Assembly: GCA_000320605.2 (NCBI GenBank) | Contig: KB445791.1 | Location: forward strand, 789,260-853,259 | From: Gelatoporia subvermispora B | Taxonomy: Eukaryota; Basidiomycota; Agaricomycetes; Polyporales; Gelatoporiaceae | Direction of reading: 5' to 3' | DNA: 64,000 bases | Part shown: piece after piece, positions 36,106-46,600 of the stretch | Numbering within the stretch: the stretch's first letter is position 1 | How the letters are laid out: every line of letters begins with the position of its first letter | The notes under the pieces: model-generated | What the model was told of the DNA's origin: nothing | What the model saw: only the letters and a program-made list of their open reading frames with translations | Databases searched by the model: none | Position numbers and translations under genes: made by a program

Positions 36106-36787
36106 TGTGCGAAATCAAGTTGATACAAGTAGAATGATGAAGTCGAAGATCCCAATGAGTCTGAAGAGGCTAGAGAGTGCAAGAACGTCTAGAGTGTTGC
36201 GATTGGCGGACGGGTGACGATGGTAGTGGTGCAGACGTCCCGGAACAAGATAGAGGAAAGAAAGACGGAGGTTGGGCCAAGACACACAAGCCAATGTGCA
36301 CCCTATATATGATACTTATCAGGTTATTCCAGAATATCCTAGGGCTTGTAGTCAGCTGTGCCGCTGCCCCGTTAACTGCGACACCGATGCGGTGCGCCAA
36401 CTCTATAGTCTGCTCACCAGAACAGCCTGCTCGTTGAGGCTGCGTATCACAAGACTCGTATAGCTTCAGTCCTCACAGCTAACCAAACGTTGCTTCACAA
36501 AGAAGATGGTGGAGACCAGAATCAGAGCGAGAACGAGCTGTGAACGGAACGGCGGACGTTGTGCGAAGAGGTGTGAAGTCAGCTGTCTGAATGAAATAGA
36601 CGCCGTCGGTAGCTGTCGCGAGCTACGCGCTCCGAAACGCCGTTGCCTGTGCAACTTACGCTGTCCACTCGGAATTCGTCCAATTGGCCAGTTTTAGACA
36701 GAGGCTGAACAGAGGAGACGCAAATGCAGAGCACCAGATCATATTATGATACTACGTCAATTCCCATAGCCCCCAAGAAAGAGCCAT
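36106..36787. other. Intergenic region between the 604-residue protein gene and Utp5
   Basis: Contains the promoter of the 604-residue protein gene on its left. The right half holds a small two-exon minus-strand frame, listed separately, which is the only possible gene I see here. Confidence 0.4.
36466..36742 (-). CDS. Possible small membrane protein (67 residues, two exons)
   Basis: Exon 36742-36660, intron 36659-36587 (GTAAGTT ... TTCAG), exon 36586-36466. The join keeps frame and gives 67 residues ending with one hydrophobic helix (Leu-Val-Leu-Ala-Leu-Ile-Leu-Val-Ser-Thr-Ile-Phe-Phe-Val) and a short basic tail, so a tail-anchored or small ER/mitochondrial membrane protein is possible. The strong donor site and phase-keeping intron are the main support. 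No family recognised. It starts 46 bases after the Utp5 stop, so it could equally be part of that gene's 3' region. Confidence 0.3.
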
Positions 36788-39302
36788 TTACTCGCTCTCG
36801 TCATCCTCGTCCTCGTCTTCGCTATACTCCTCAGCCTCATCGTCAATGAAACCATTGACTCTTGGCCCGTCATCTTCATCATCTTCATCCTCTTCCTCAT
36901 CTTCATCCTCATCCCCCTCTTCCAACACTTCTTCCTCATCCTCGCTTCCGCCCAACTCCACATCTTCCACGCTTCCCTCATCGTCCCCGCTCTCAACTTC
37001 TACGTCCATCTGCTCCTCCTCTAGCTCGCTCTCGCCCTCTACGTACCGCAGCGGCTCACGTGCCGCAGCCTGCTTGCCTTTGCCCCTGCTCTTGCGGCTC
37101 GACCGTGGCAGCGGCAGCGGCGCCGGCGCGCCCGACGTGCGCATCTCGATCTGCGAGACCACCATGTCCAGGCGGCCGCTGAGCGAGAGCAAACTCTCCT
37201 GCAGTGTCATGCGCGTCGTCAGCGTCGCATGCAGCCCCGAGAGACGTGCAACCAGGTCGGGCATCTATCCAATCGTCTCAGCTGCATATCCGATCCGGTG
37301 GAAGGAGAGATAATGGACATACGGTCAGGAGATGGCCGCTGTGTGCCGCGAGCGCGGTCTTGATCCAGCGAATGAGTGCCGCGCCGCGCTGCGAGCTCGC
37401 CCCGCCCCACCGCCCTTCATGTTGGCCGCCCGCGCGCCCCGCCCGAGGCGCTCCACGCACGCCGTGATGAGCGGCACCGCGAGCTGCGGCGGGAGCCGGC
37501 GCACGGTGTTGCGGATCAGCGCCGCATCCGAGTGCGCGAGACACGTCTCGAGTAGTCGCGCATCCGACGAGTGCAGTGCCTGGATGAGCGTGCGCGTCAG
37601 CGAGCTCGCGGGCACCGCCGCCGGCGCGTCCTCCGCCTTGCGCGCCCCGCCCGTACGCGTCGGCCGCACGGCGTCCTCTTCCTCATCGCTTCCAGGCTGA
37701 GCCGTGCCGTCCGCGCCGGTCAGTGCGGTGAGACGCTGGCCGAGGCTGAGCTCAGCGAGGTCGACGTCAAGGTCACCGTCGATGTCCCGGAGATCGTCCA
37801 AGGCGGGATCTTGCCCAAGCTCGACGCCTGAGCGAACGGCTAGTGAGGATGATTCGTTATATCTCTGATTTGGTGCACCCTGTGATCTGGTGAATACTTT
37901 AGCAAGATAGATTGACTACATTTCTTACGATGGTGGCATCAGCGGGGCCCGCGGTCGCCTTGGGCTCGTGCGAGATAGTAACGTCCCGGATAAAGTCGCC
38001 CGAATCATCAATATATTGCTTAAAAGTGTGATCAGCACCAATGAGATTCGTTTCGGGTATGGGGATGCTTACCACCACTTCGAAGACAGGCTGAATGCCG
38101 CTGGCTAATCTGGCAACCCGTATCCGACCCTCTTCGCCAGCAACAAACGAGGCCGCAACAACCTTTGCCGGCTCTGCATCCTTCTTCAAGGACACAGAGA
38201 CCACAGACTTGGGCTCAAGGGTGGCGATCTTCTGCTTAGCCTTCGACGGGATAGGGATAGTGCCTTCCTCTGGTATAGGGAATATCGAGATCTTATTTCC
38301 AGCGGACACAGTGAGAAGGGTAGGGTGTTGTGAAGATGAGGATGCAGAAAGGGAGATGCTGCGAGCGTCTGAGTCGAGAGGGATCGATGCGGCGACTTTG
38401 CCCTCTGAGGCGGCCTCGGGGACGTCCCAGAGATACACGAAGCGGTCCGCCTCTGCCGTCGAGAGGAAGCGCGAAGAGCCACTCCATCGCAGATCCCTGA
38501 CAGAGGAGGCATGTCCGGTGAAGCTTGCGAGCTCTTTCGGCTTTTTTGCCTCGGAGGTGCTCAACCCAGCGGCGTCCGAGACCATTGAGAGCAGGCGGAT
38601 AGAGTGGTGCGCGGCGAGTATGGACGAACGACCTTCTTCTTCCGTCGACGACGACGGCCGCACAGCCAGCGCAGAATATGCTGTCCGGTCATCTGAGCTC
38701 CATGCGTCGAGGATATCACCCTTCGAGGCGTCCCAATGTCTGATGGTCCCGTCAGCGCTGGAGGTCCAGACGGAGGCCCCTTTCTCAGCCTCGTCGACAG
38801 TGACAGACAGGATAGCAGCAGTGCTCGAGGGATGCGACAGCGTGCGAACGACTCTGCCGTGCGACGGTGAGAAGAGCGAGAGGGAGCCATCCGAGAGGCC
38901 AAGGAGAACTACTTGAGTAGCAGCAGCAGCAGAGGACTGCGGGGCGAGACTATCGCGCTTTTTCCGCTTGCGCTTCGGCTGGTTCCCCGCATCATCATAA
39001 TCAGTTTGCTTCGCGCCGTCCGAGAGGTCGATCCGAGCCCAGGCGAGGGAGCTGACACGAGCTGCGTCTACGACATGCTCAGCAATCGACTGCCCGGTGG
39101 CGGTGTCGTAAATTCGCAGGCGGTGCTTGTCAATGGCAAGAGAAAGGAAGGCAAAGAGGTCCCCGAGATGCGAGAATGCCGAAAGATATGTCAAGCTTGA
39201 GCTGTCCTCGACGGCGAGCTGCGAGATGGTAGAGGTCGCTTGCGGTCTCCCGCGGGGCGGTTTTGTGCGAGTCTTTTTCGATTTTGAGGGCGTGGCCGCC
39301 AT
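36788..39302 (-). CDS. UTP5: Utp5/WDR43, U3 snoRNP (t-UTP) subunit, with an apparent frameshift
   Basis: The first part (39302 to about 37940) is a WD40 beta-propeller: Thr-Gly-His-Ala-Ser-Ser-Val-Arg-Asp-Leu-Arg-Trp and Val-Tyr-Leu-Trp-Asp are visible, with a Lys/Arg-rich insert. An in-frame 54-nt intron follows Phe-Glu-Val-Val. The next intron (GTAAGAAATG ... AAATCAG) leads to the linker. The C-terminal Utp12 domain runs from about 37620 to 37150 (Thr-Leu-Ile-Gln-Ala-Leu-His-Ser-Ser-Asp, Leu-Ile-Arg-Trp-Ile-Lys) and the protein ends in a very acidic tail (37040-36788). In yeast Utp5 belongs to the t-UTP/UTP-A complex that links rDNA transcription to early pre-rRNA processing. Within the Utp12 domain, at about 37400-37412, the frame shifts by one base in a G/C run; see findings. 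Confidence 0.88.
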
Positions 39303-40349
39303 GTCTGCCGCCTATCCTATCCAGTATGTTTTCGTTTTCGTGAACCATCGACTTGGAAAACGCACCGTCAGACTTTTGGGACTAGTTCTGCGTGACTTTA
39401 AGCTTTGAGCTGCAAGGCGCGCTCAGAAAATCTTTGGACGGGCGCTAAGTTATGGTAAGAAATTCCGAGGGGTGCAAATAACGTCATGTAAGTTAGAGGT
39501 CACCTCGACCTATTTTTTAGGTGGTGTAAATAAGGTAAGTTACCGTATGTGAATAAAACATATTGGTCACGTGAGTGAGCAAAACCAGCGTAGGAGAATG
39601 TAAGTTATGTATTAAAAAAACTACATCAAGAATCTAGGCAGAAATTGCGTATGCACCGAAAGGCTCCTGGCAGTTTAACGTCCTCGATGTTATCAAGGCT
39701 GTCCATTTCTGCGCTGGAGGATACCAAGACTGACATATCTGGAGTCAACGAACGAATCCTGGAGTGGTTCTGAAGCTTTTCCCGGTGTCGATCCAGTTTG
39801 GATCTTGTATCGATGTGGTTTTGGAAGCCGTTGTGCATCCGAGCACACATCCTCACATAATTCACGATTGCAAGGAGAATGGTGAAAGACTGGTCGATGA
39901 GCATACCGTAGAGTTCTTGGGAGATACGAGTCTGCCTACATAATATCCTACATTTCTGACATTTTAATGTCCGCCTTTCAGTGGTTGGTGTAAGATATGG
40001 TAAGGTACCTGTTACAGTACTTGGTTAACTACTTGCGTGTAAGTTACATCTGTGTAAGATAAGTACATACCCATTTTGTACGGCGCCATTGGGCACGCGT
40101 TCTGATTGGCCCTCCCCGTCGCTAGTACACGTGACCTTGCGCCACGGTTGAGGCTCAGGTTGAGCGGTGTCGGCGTCGGGCTCGGAGTCGAGGTTTCGCT
40201 TCATTCGCTCGTTTCCTATCTGATCCCTGTCCTCTTGCCACCACCCCCAACATCTTCGCGGGATACGCACTTCTTTTTTCTTTTTCGTTTGTTCTTCTTC
40301 GTCAGTGTCGCGACCTGCAGGCCTCTGGAAGGCGATATTTGACTCGACG
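39303..40349. promoter_or_regulatory. Long divergent promoter region, UTP5 / PHO85, with repeated motif
   Basis: 1047 bases separate the two start codons. The left part (39440-40060) is AT-rich compared with the rest of the window and carries several copies of GTAAGTTA-like sequence. The right part near the PHO85 start is pyrimidine-rich (about 40268-40300). A minus-strand frame of 92 codons at 39904-39626 has no recognised similarity and is not annotated as a gene. Confidence 0.5.
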
Positions 40350-41957
40350 ATGAACTATGTACAGGTGGGTACAGCCACAGTCCATGGCGGACGACAACTC
40401 ACGACACGTTCGGTTGTAGTTGGAGAAACTAGGTGGATAAGTCGCTAAACTATGTTACTATCTACCTCTGACGTTGGATGCAAGGGGAGGGTACATATGC
40501 AACGGTGTACAAGGTCCGCTACAGAAGTTTTCCTTCCGTTATCGTCGCTCACAGAAATTCACAGGGAAGATCGAGGGCCACAAATGAGATTGTTGCACTC
40601 AAGGAGATCCACCTCGATGCTGAAGAGGGCACTCCCTCCACCGCGATCCGCGAAATCTCACTGATGAAGGAGCTCAAGCATGTCAATATCGTCCGCCTTT
40701 ACGATGTCATCCACACCGAGACGAAACTCGTGCTAATTTTCGAGTACTGCGATCGTGATCTCAAAAAATATATGGACCTGAACGGCGACCGCGGCGCACT
40801 CGATCCCGTCACTGTCCGGAGTTTCATGTACCAGTTACTCAAGGGCACCGCCTTCTGCCACGAGAACCGCGTCCTCCACCGCGACTTGAAGCCGCAGAAC
40901 TTACTCATTAATCGCAAGGGTGAGCTCAAATTGGGCGACTTCGGTCTTGCTCGGGCGTTCGGGGTGCCCGTGAATACCTTTTCAAATGAGGTGTGTGCGC
41001 CGTTTGCATATCGGGGCATTGCTGACGTGAATCTGGCAGGTGGTGACCCTGTGGTACCGCGCTCCGGATGTTCTCATGGGCTCCCGGACGTATAGTACCT
41101 CAATTGACATCTGGTCATGTGGCTGCATCTTTGCAGAGATGATATCTGGTGTTCCTATCTTCCGGGGTCGAGACAATCAGGACCAACTCCTGCACATTAT
41201 GCGCATCGTCGGTACACCAGACGAACGCACACTGCGCAAAATCGCGACGGAAGGGGTGAGTACTCTCATATTCACATTCAGCAGGACCCTGAAGCTTAAT
41301 GTCATGATGGCAGCAAATCGATCCCGCAAACGCCAACAAGCAGTACCCCCGCTATCCCAAAATCCCCTTCTCTCAGGTCCTGCCTAAAGCGTCACCCCAA
41401 GGTGAGCCGTCCCCGACCGCCACAGACGTATACTGATCGGTCTCGTCTCCATAGCGCTCGATCTCCTCGAACGCCTCCTGCAATTCGACCCCTCCAAGCG
41501 CATCACCGCCGCTGAGGCGCTCTCGCACCCGTACTTCACCGGCTCGATCCCGTTCGGACTCCCAGGACCCGTCCCGGGCTCTATGGGCCCGCCCGCATAT
41601 AATTACCCGCATCCCCACTCGCATCAGCAGCAGCAGATGCAACACCAGCAACAACAACAGCAAGCGCAGGCACAGGCGCATGCGGCGTACGTGCAGGCGC
41701 AAGGCGGCATGATGCACCCGCAGCACGGCCAGACGTCCGCATTTGCGGCGCAGCAGGACCCGGTGCGCCTCGCGCAGGCTCAGCAGGCGCAGGCGCAAGC
41801 TCAGGCACAAGCTCAAGCACAAGCTCAGGCGCAGGCTCATGCTCAAGCTCAGGCCATGGCGATGGCTCAGGCACAGGCGCAAGCACAAGGACAGGGGCAA
41901 CCCATGATGGGATATGCGCCGCCGTATCCTCAGCAGTACGCGACGGGCGGCCGATGA
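40350..41957 (+). CDS. PHO85: PHO85-type cyclin-dependent kinase with Gln/Ala-repeat tail
   Basis: Exon 1 is only five codons (40350-40364). Later exons rebuild a complete CDK: [17 protein letters not shown], the cyclin-binding Pro-Ser-Thr-Ala-Ile-Arg-Glu helix (about 40635), [14 protein letters not shown], and [17 protein letters not shown], a block diagnostic of Pho85 rather than Cdc28. A 45-bp candidate intron after Val-Tyr-Lys (40530-40574) has no stop. After the kinase core (ends about 41540) comes a ~130-residue tail rich in Gln, Ala and His with long Gln-Ala dipeptide runs (41625-41900), which yeast Pho85 lacks. Pho85 with its cyclins controls phosphate response, glycogen and cell-cycle entry. 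Confidence 0.93.
41800..41895 (+). repeat. Gln-Ala coding microsatellite in PHO85
   Basis: Imperfect hexanucleotide repeat of the CAGGCG/CAAGCT/CAAGCA type, translated as alternating Gln-Ala with occasional His and Met. Third-base variation between units shows it is not a very recent pure expansion. Confidence 0.8.
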
Positions 41958-42212
41958 CGGTAGAATGCCTTACTCGCAACTCATGCAATAATCCTTGTTC
42001 CGTTATGTTGGATCCACCACCTCATGCATCTCTCTACTCCAAATCAGTCAAGTCAATTTTTCGGAGCGTCTCATCCTCCATGTGTACTCCCAATACCCCG
42101 CGTCTTAGCGTAATGTACAATCCCGGGTATTAGACTCCTCGCAGTGTATCTCAACGGATGTTTCCAATAGTATCATTCCCATACCTAGTACGAGATGTAT
42201 GACGGCGTCGGG

Positions 42213-43828
42213 TTAGTTTGATCCTTGGTCCTTGGTACCTTCATATAGCGTTACAGATACACGATTGGATCTGGTAGACCGCCGCTTTACAGGCGAGAGT
42301 GTGGGCGAATCCGTAGGCTCGACGCGGTGTTTGCGCTTACGCACAGGCTTATTCTCGTCTTCTGAACCGGTTATTGGTGTCAGCTCGCTCTCACTCCCAT
42401 CAGAGCCCTATATCATTGCACAGGTTGAGCACTGCAGGTCGGGCTACTCATTGGCTGTACTGACCAACACCTCCGATTCTACGATCTGCGTGAGCTTTTG
42501 CAACTCGGCCACATACGCAGACGTCCGCCCGCCAACTGTAATCCATTTGATCGTCGCTGGTGATCCATCCGCCTGTCAATGCAGGATGCTCAACGAAGGA
42601 CCCAACGGACACCAGTTTTGAAAGACTGACCAGCCTCATGGTATATTTCTTTCCTTTCCCCTTGCCCTGAATAGTTCCTTTTCAGTAAAGAATATCGCAG
42701 CATGTCTGGGTCGTACCCAACGATATTTAAACAGCCAGTCTTCGGGGAACTTTGAGTCATCTGCGTTGACTTCGACAGCTATCCGGCAGACCTCTAGGGT
42801 CTGTCTGTACAGAGGGGCGATTTGGTCATCCGTGAGCGTGTGGCAGCGTGCTTCCGGATGTATCCTTGCATGATAGAGAATCTCGTCTGAAACGGCCATT
42901 AGCATCACACCTGGCGTTCCGTGGTATCATCCACCTGCTACCCAGTTCCCAACGCCGGCGCTGAACGACTGATCAAGCAGTAATGCTTTGATTGGACATG
43001 TCCTCTTTCGTACAGACTTCGTGAAAACCTCGAGATCTGGCATGGAAATGATGGGGTCGAATCCCAGAGTAGATATGGGTGGCTCTGTGAGAGGAGAGGA
43101 ACACAACCGGATGCGCCCTAGCCGACGTGCATCAAGGAACGCTAGCTCGGTGGTTGCACCGGACTCGTCGTTGCGGACGTGAAGAATGAACTAGTTGTCA
43201 TGAAAACTGTCAGATCACTCCTATGGGCGAGTGCGATAGTCGATATACTTTCATGAACCTCGGTGGCCAGTCTGTGGAGGCCTTGCGAGGTGTCTCCCTA
43301 TAGTAGATGGCTTTCTCTCCCCTTACCTCCATAAATGTACACGTTATATTTCGCGGCTGTGGAAATATGCATTGGATGTCGTACCTGGAGCATACCAGTC
43401 ATGCCAAAGTGTAGAACAGGCATTCTACCAGAACCGTCTAACTCGATGTAGAACACTTTGCCTGGATTACGCCAGATCAGCTCCCAGTCTTTATAATTTA
43501 GATACGTCGCACAGACCATATCTACCAACCCCGGTGACAACTCGGTCCTGAAGTTCCTTCGCCTGAGTATCAGTGGTGCATCAGTTTTCTAGCTCATCTT
43601 GAATAGTATGTAGTTTGATTGGCATACTCACAAATTCAACATGCGATATTCCATTGTACACAATATCATCTTCTGTTGTCTCTACACGCACAATCCGTTT
43701 GTGAAGGGCGACATCCCTGACGAGTCTAGCCGCTCGCTCGACTTCTGATCGTTGACATTCCGAGATGATTTTGCTCAGCGTCCGCCTGATAGTGAAGCCT
43801 GTGATAGCATACCTGGAAGCTCGGGCAT
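42213..43828 (-). CDS. Formamidopyrimidine-DNA glycosylase family (Fpg/MutM, fungal/plant type)
   Basis: The start codon at 43828 gives Met-Pro-Glu-Leu-Pro, and the first intron falls inside this signature, so Glu-Val-Glu is on exon 2. The catalytic N-terminal Pro and the following Glu are therefore intact. Further blocks: His-Phe-Gly-Met-Thr-Gly-Met-Leu (about 43410), Asp-Pro-Ile (about 43050) and the helix-two-turn-helix with Leu-Leu-Leu-Asp-Gln-Ser-Phe-Ser-Ala-Gly-Val-Gly-Asn-Trp-Val-Ala (about 42970-42930) followed by Asp-Glu-Ile-Leu-Tyr-His-Ala-Arg-Ile-His-Pro. The zinc finger of bacterial Fpg is absent, as in plant and fungal members. The last exons form a basic tail (Lys-Arg-Lys-His, Lys-Arg-Arg-Ser-Thr-Arg), likely nuclear. 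Role: base-excision repair of oxidised purines. It diverges from the transporter gene. Confidence 0.9.
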
Positions 43829-44074
43829 GAATGTCAGAACATAAGAAGCAATGGGTATGCAATGACGATGATGACGTCAGAAGTGCCAGTGATTGTGAGC
43901 GTTGAGTTGATGGGGCTATAGGTCTCAACCACCATCCTAAATTGGCAGTTCCGCACAAGAACTTCTCGCCGGCTGCTGCCCGTTCTCACACTCAGTCAGC
44001 GGCGCTGAATGCCGGCACCGTCCAGAAAACGGTGACTACTCTATCGTGATCAAGTCAATCAGGTCTTAAGAGGA
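43829..44074. promoter_or_regulatory. Divergent promoter, Fpg glycosylase / MFS transporter
   Basis: 246 bases between divergent start codons must hold both core promoters. No TATA box stands out. A shared stress-responsive control would be plausible for a repair enzyme and an efflux pump, but no site supports this. Confidence 0.45.
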
Positions 44075-46304
44075 ATGGACGAAAATTATCTGGCGCGATA
44101 TCATCTGAGCTCGCCTCGCAAGCCGTGGGGCCTCGAATGGAGAAGCTCTGTGTTTTTCGTGACATTTGGTGAGTGGTTCGATTATGAACGTGAGCCGCCT
44201 ATTCCGGTTCTATTCATGTTGTGTACAGTCGTTGGACTGGGTAAGCAATCCATCTCTACAAGGATTCGTCAACCAATATTCAGTCAGGAGTGACCACGGA
44301 TCTGCTGGTTTACTCTCTCATCGTTCCTGTCATACCGTTCCAACTGGAGCATTTGGGGTATCAAGGCGTGTCCGGACTCGTCGGATGGCTTCTGTTTGCA
44401 TACGTATGTGCTGAATATTTGTGTGTGGTTATATCGCTAACGAGGTGATCTTTAATTCGCGCGCTGCATAAATAGTCAGCCGGGCTCGTGGTTTGTAAGT
44501 CTCAATATGGAACCCAGAGGCCGGCATTGCCACTCGCTCATGTGCCATGCAGCTACCCCTCCCATCGCCTTTTTATCAGAGCGATATAATAACCGGAGAA
44601 TACCTTTTTTGTGTGGTCAAATTGCACTCATTGGAGCGCAAGTGATGCTCATGGAAGCTCCCACGTACTGGGTAATGGCTCTTGCCCGCATTATACAGGG
44701 CATTAGCTCCTCTGTTGTCTGGGTCGTCGGACTTGCATTGATGTGAGAATTCATACTTACAGTGAGGCTTGAGATTCTAACTCATTTGCAAGATGTGATA
44801 CAGTACCGGAAAAGAGCACAGGACGTATGTGCGATTGAACACATCAATTTCATGCATTGCCGTTGATCATGAATCATGATCGTGTAGGTCAATTAGGACT
44901 TGCATTGAGCGGTATGCCATTGGGGTGAGTAAATGTGCTATATATACTCCGTGTGTTTGGCTTCAATCGTGTACCAGTTTGATCATCGGGTATCCAGTCT
45001 CCGGAGCCTTGTATAAGCCGTTCGGATTCCATGGCCCCTTCATCTTCGGTATCATCGTTACAACCTTCGACTTCCTGTGTCGAATACTCGTCATCGAACG
45101 AAAAGAGGCAATAGCTTGGGGCTTTGACCCGACTGCTCGTCTTACCGCTACAGAAGAAAAAGGCCCTGATGCGGTCCCAGAGGCGAACCAGGACGTCTCT
45201 ACTTCCACTCCGGTTTCCAATGAAGCACCAAATCAAAGTGATGAGATAGTGCCCGGTACTGCAGCACATCCGCCATCCGTACGCTCGGAACCTCTGCAAG
45301 ATGCAGCTGACTCCGTTCCCTGCCCTGCAGCTGCCACCATTCCCCGTATCTCACTCTGGGCGGTGGTAGTGAAGCTCCTGACATCTTCAAGAGCTGTGAC
45401 TGTCTTTGTCAATGTCTTGCTCTATGGGTACGTCAAGGCAGGCACCGAAAAGACGATGCTCTGACGTGTGTGACTACCGTTAGTGTCATGTACACCAGTG
45501 CAGAGCCTGCCATTCCGCTACATCTGCAGTCTGTATGGGGACTGGACTCTGCCAAGGTTGGGCTGATTTATGTGGCTGCTGTTGTCCCAACATTGTTCTG
45601 TACGTGCAATCCGCAGCATGATATGAACATGCTCTCACCCAAGTAATTGCAGCTTCCGCGTTAGCTGGTTGGTGGACTGATCGCAACGGGACAGCTGTAA
45701 TATCAGTGATCTGCCTTCTCCTCTCTTTACCCTGGTGGGGCCTCTTGATCTTGCAGACATCTCTTGCGCTCTTTATTGTTGCGTTCGCACTTCAGAGTAT
45801 ATCTCACTGCTGCAAATAAAATTCGATTTACTGACTCCACACCTAGGCTTCTTCATCTCCGGAACAGTGGCACCCTTTACTGCCGAACTTGCCGCCGTTA
45901 CCCGAGCGCTGGAAGGCGTCGGATGTAAGGCTACCGAGCTTCTTTCCGGTGTCATCCTCCTGATCACCGCAAATAGATGCGCACGTCTATGGAGCTTTCA
46001 ACATCGCGTTCGGACTTGGATCGGCACGTTAGTATTCAGCATGTGTACGCGTGTTTCACTAACTCACGTGCCTTGTCGATGTAGTCGGACCGATCATTGG
46101 TGGCCAGGTCAGAAGGCTTTAATTCTTATTCCTGCGGATTTCTCACCGTATCCTACGCAGCTTTACGACCACTTACGCCAAGGATGGATGGCGATATGCC
46201 TGCTTGGCATTGGCCTATCGGTGCTCGCCTCTCTGCTTGTATTCTGGTGGTTCGGCGATGAGCCCTTGTACTGTGTTGTGCGCAATCACGTCAGACTGCA
46301 GTGA
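44075..46304 (+). CDS. Major facilitator superfamily transporter (DHA1-like)
   Basis: About twelve exons give a protein of roughly 500 residues with 12 predicted membrane helices. N-terminal half: Asp-Leu-Leu-Val-Tyr-Ser-Leu-Ile-Val-Pro-Val-Ile-Pro (helix 1, about 44295), a loop with Ser-Glu-Arg-Tyr-Asn-Asn-Arg-Arg at the helix 2-3 position of the MFS signature, and Arg-Ile-Ile-Gln-Gly-Ile-Ser-Ser-Ser (helix 4-5). A long hydrophilic central loop (45120-45350), rich in Asp, Pro and Ser, separates the halves. C-terminal helices include Gly-Ala-Phe-Asn-Ile-Ala-Phe-Gly-Leu-Gly-Ser-Ala and Gly-Pro-Ile-Ile-Gly-Gly-Gln. The proline pattern in helices 1 and 5 suits drug:H+ antiporters or vesicular amine transporter relatives. 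Substrate not predictable. No gene cluster around it. Confidence 0.88.
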
Positions 46305-46600
46305 CAAGCGAGAGCCAATTGCGCGGGCGATATCAAATATGCTTTCTGGTCGTACTGTATCGATGTATCGTGACGTGCCGTGTATGATGATAGTGCGTAC
46401 AGAAAGGATGTAGGGTAATACGTGGTACTGGAGCTACAACAAGTGATCGAAGTCCATGGTATATCGAGACTGACTAGACATAAGGGGTACTGACGAATAG
46501 AGATGGAGCAGTGCGGGACAAAGACTGGATGCGTATTGAATGATACAACAGTGACGCTCGATGATGACGAAAGCAAGAACGTGCGAATATATACGAGAGA

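Noticed and set aside
36506..36697. Plus-strand 63-codon frame with a Cys-x3-Cys ... Gly-x-Cys ... Cys-x-Cys spacing resembling a CS-alpha-beta defensin-like peptide.
   Set aside because: It has no signal peptide, carries extra Cys residues, and lies antisense to a spliced minus-strand frame with a better donor and phase. The spacing is probably chance.
36846..37313. Plus-strand Ser-rich frame.
   Set aside because: Antisense shadow of the acidic Asp/Glu tail of Utp5.
38095..38916. Plus-strand frame of 273 codons.
   Set aside because: Antisense shadow of the Utp5 WD40 region, which has clear motifs on the minus strand.
39626..39904. Minus-strand frame of 92 codons between UTP5 and PHO85.
   Set aside because: No recognisable motif, no flanking splice or promoter support, and it lies in AT-rich, motif-repeated sequence.
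43040..43075. GGGTCGAATCCCAG, resembling a tRNA T-loop.
   Set aside because: Lies in a coding exon of the Fpg gene and no acceptor stem or A-box could be paired around it.
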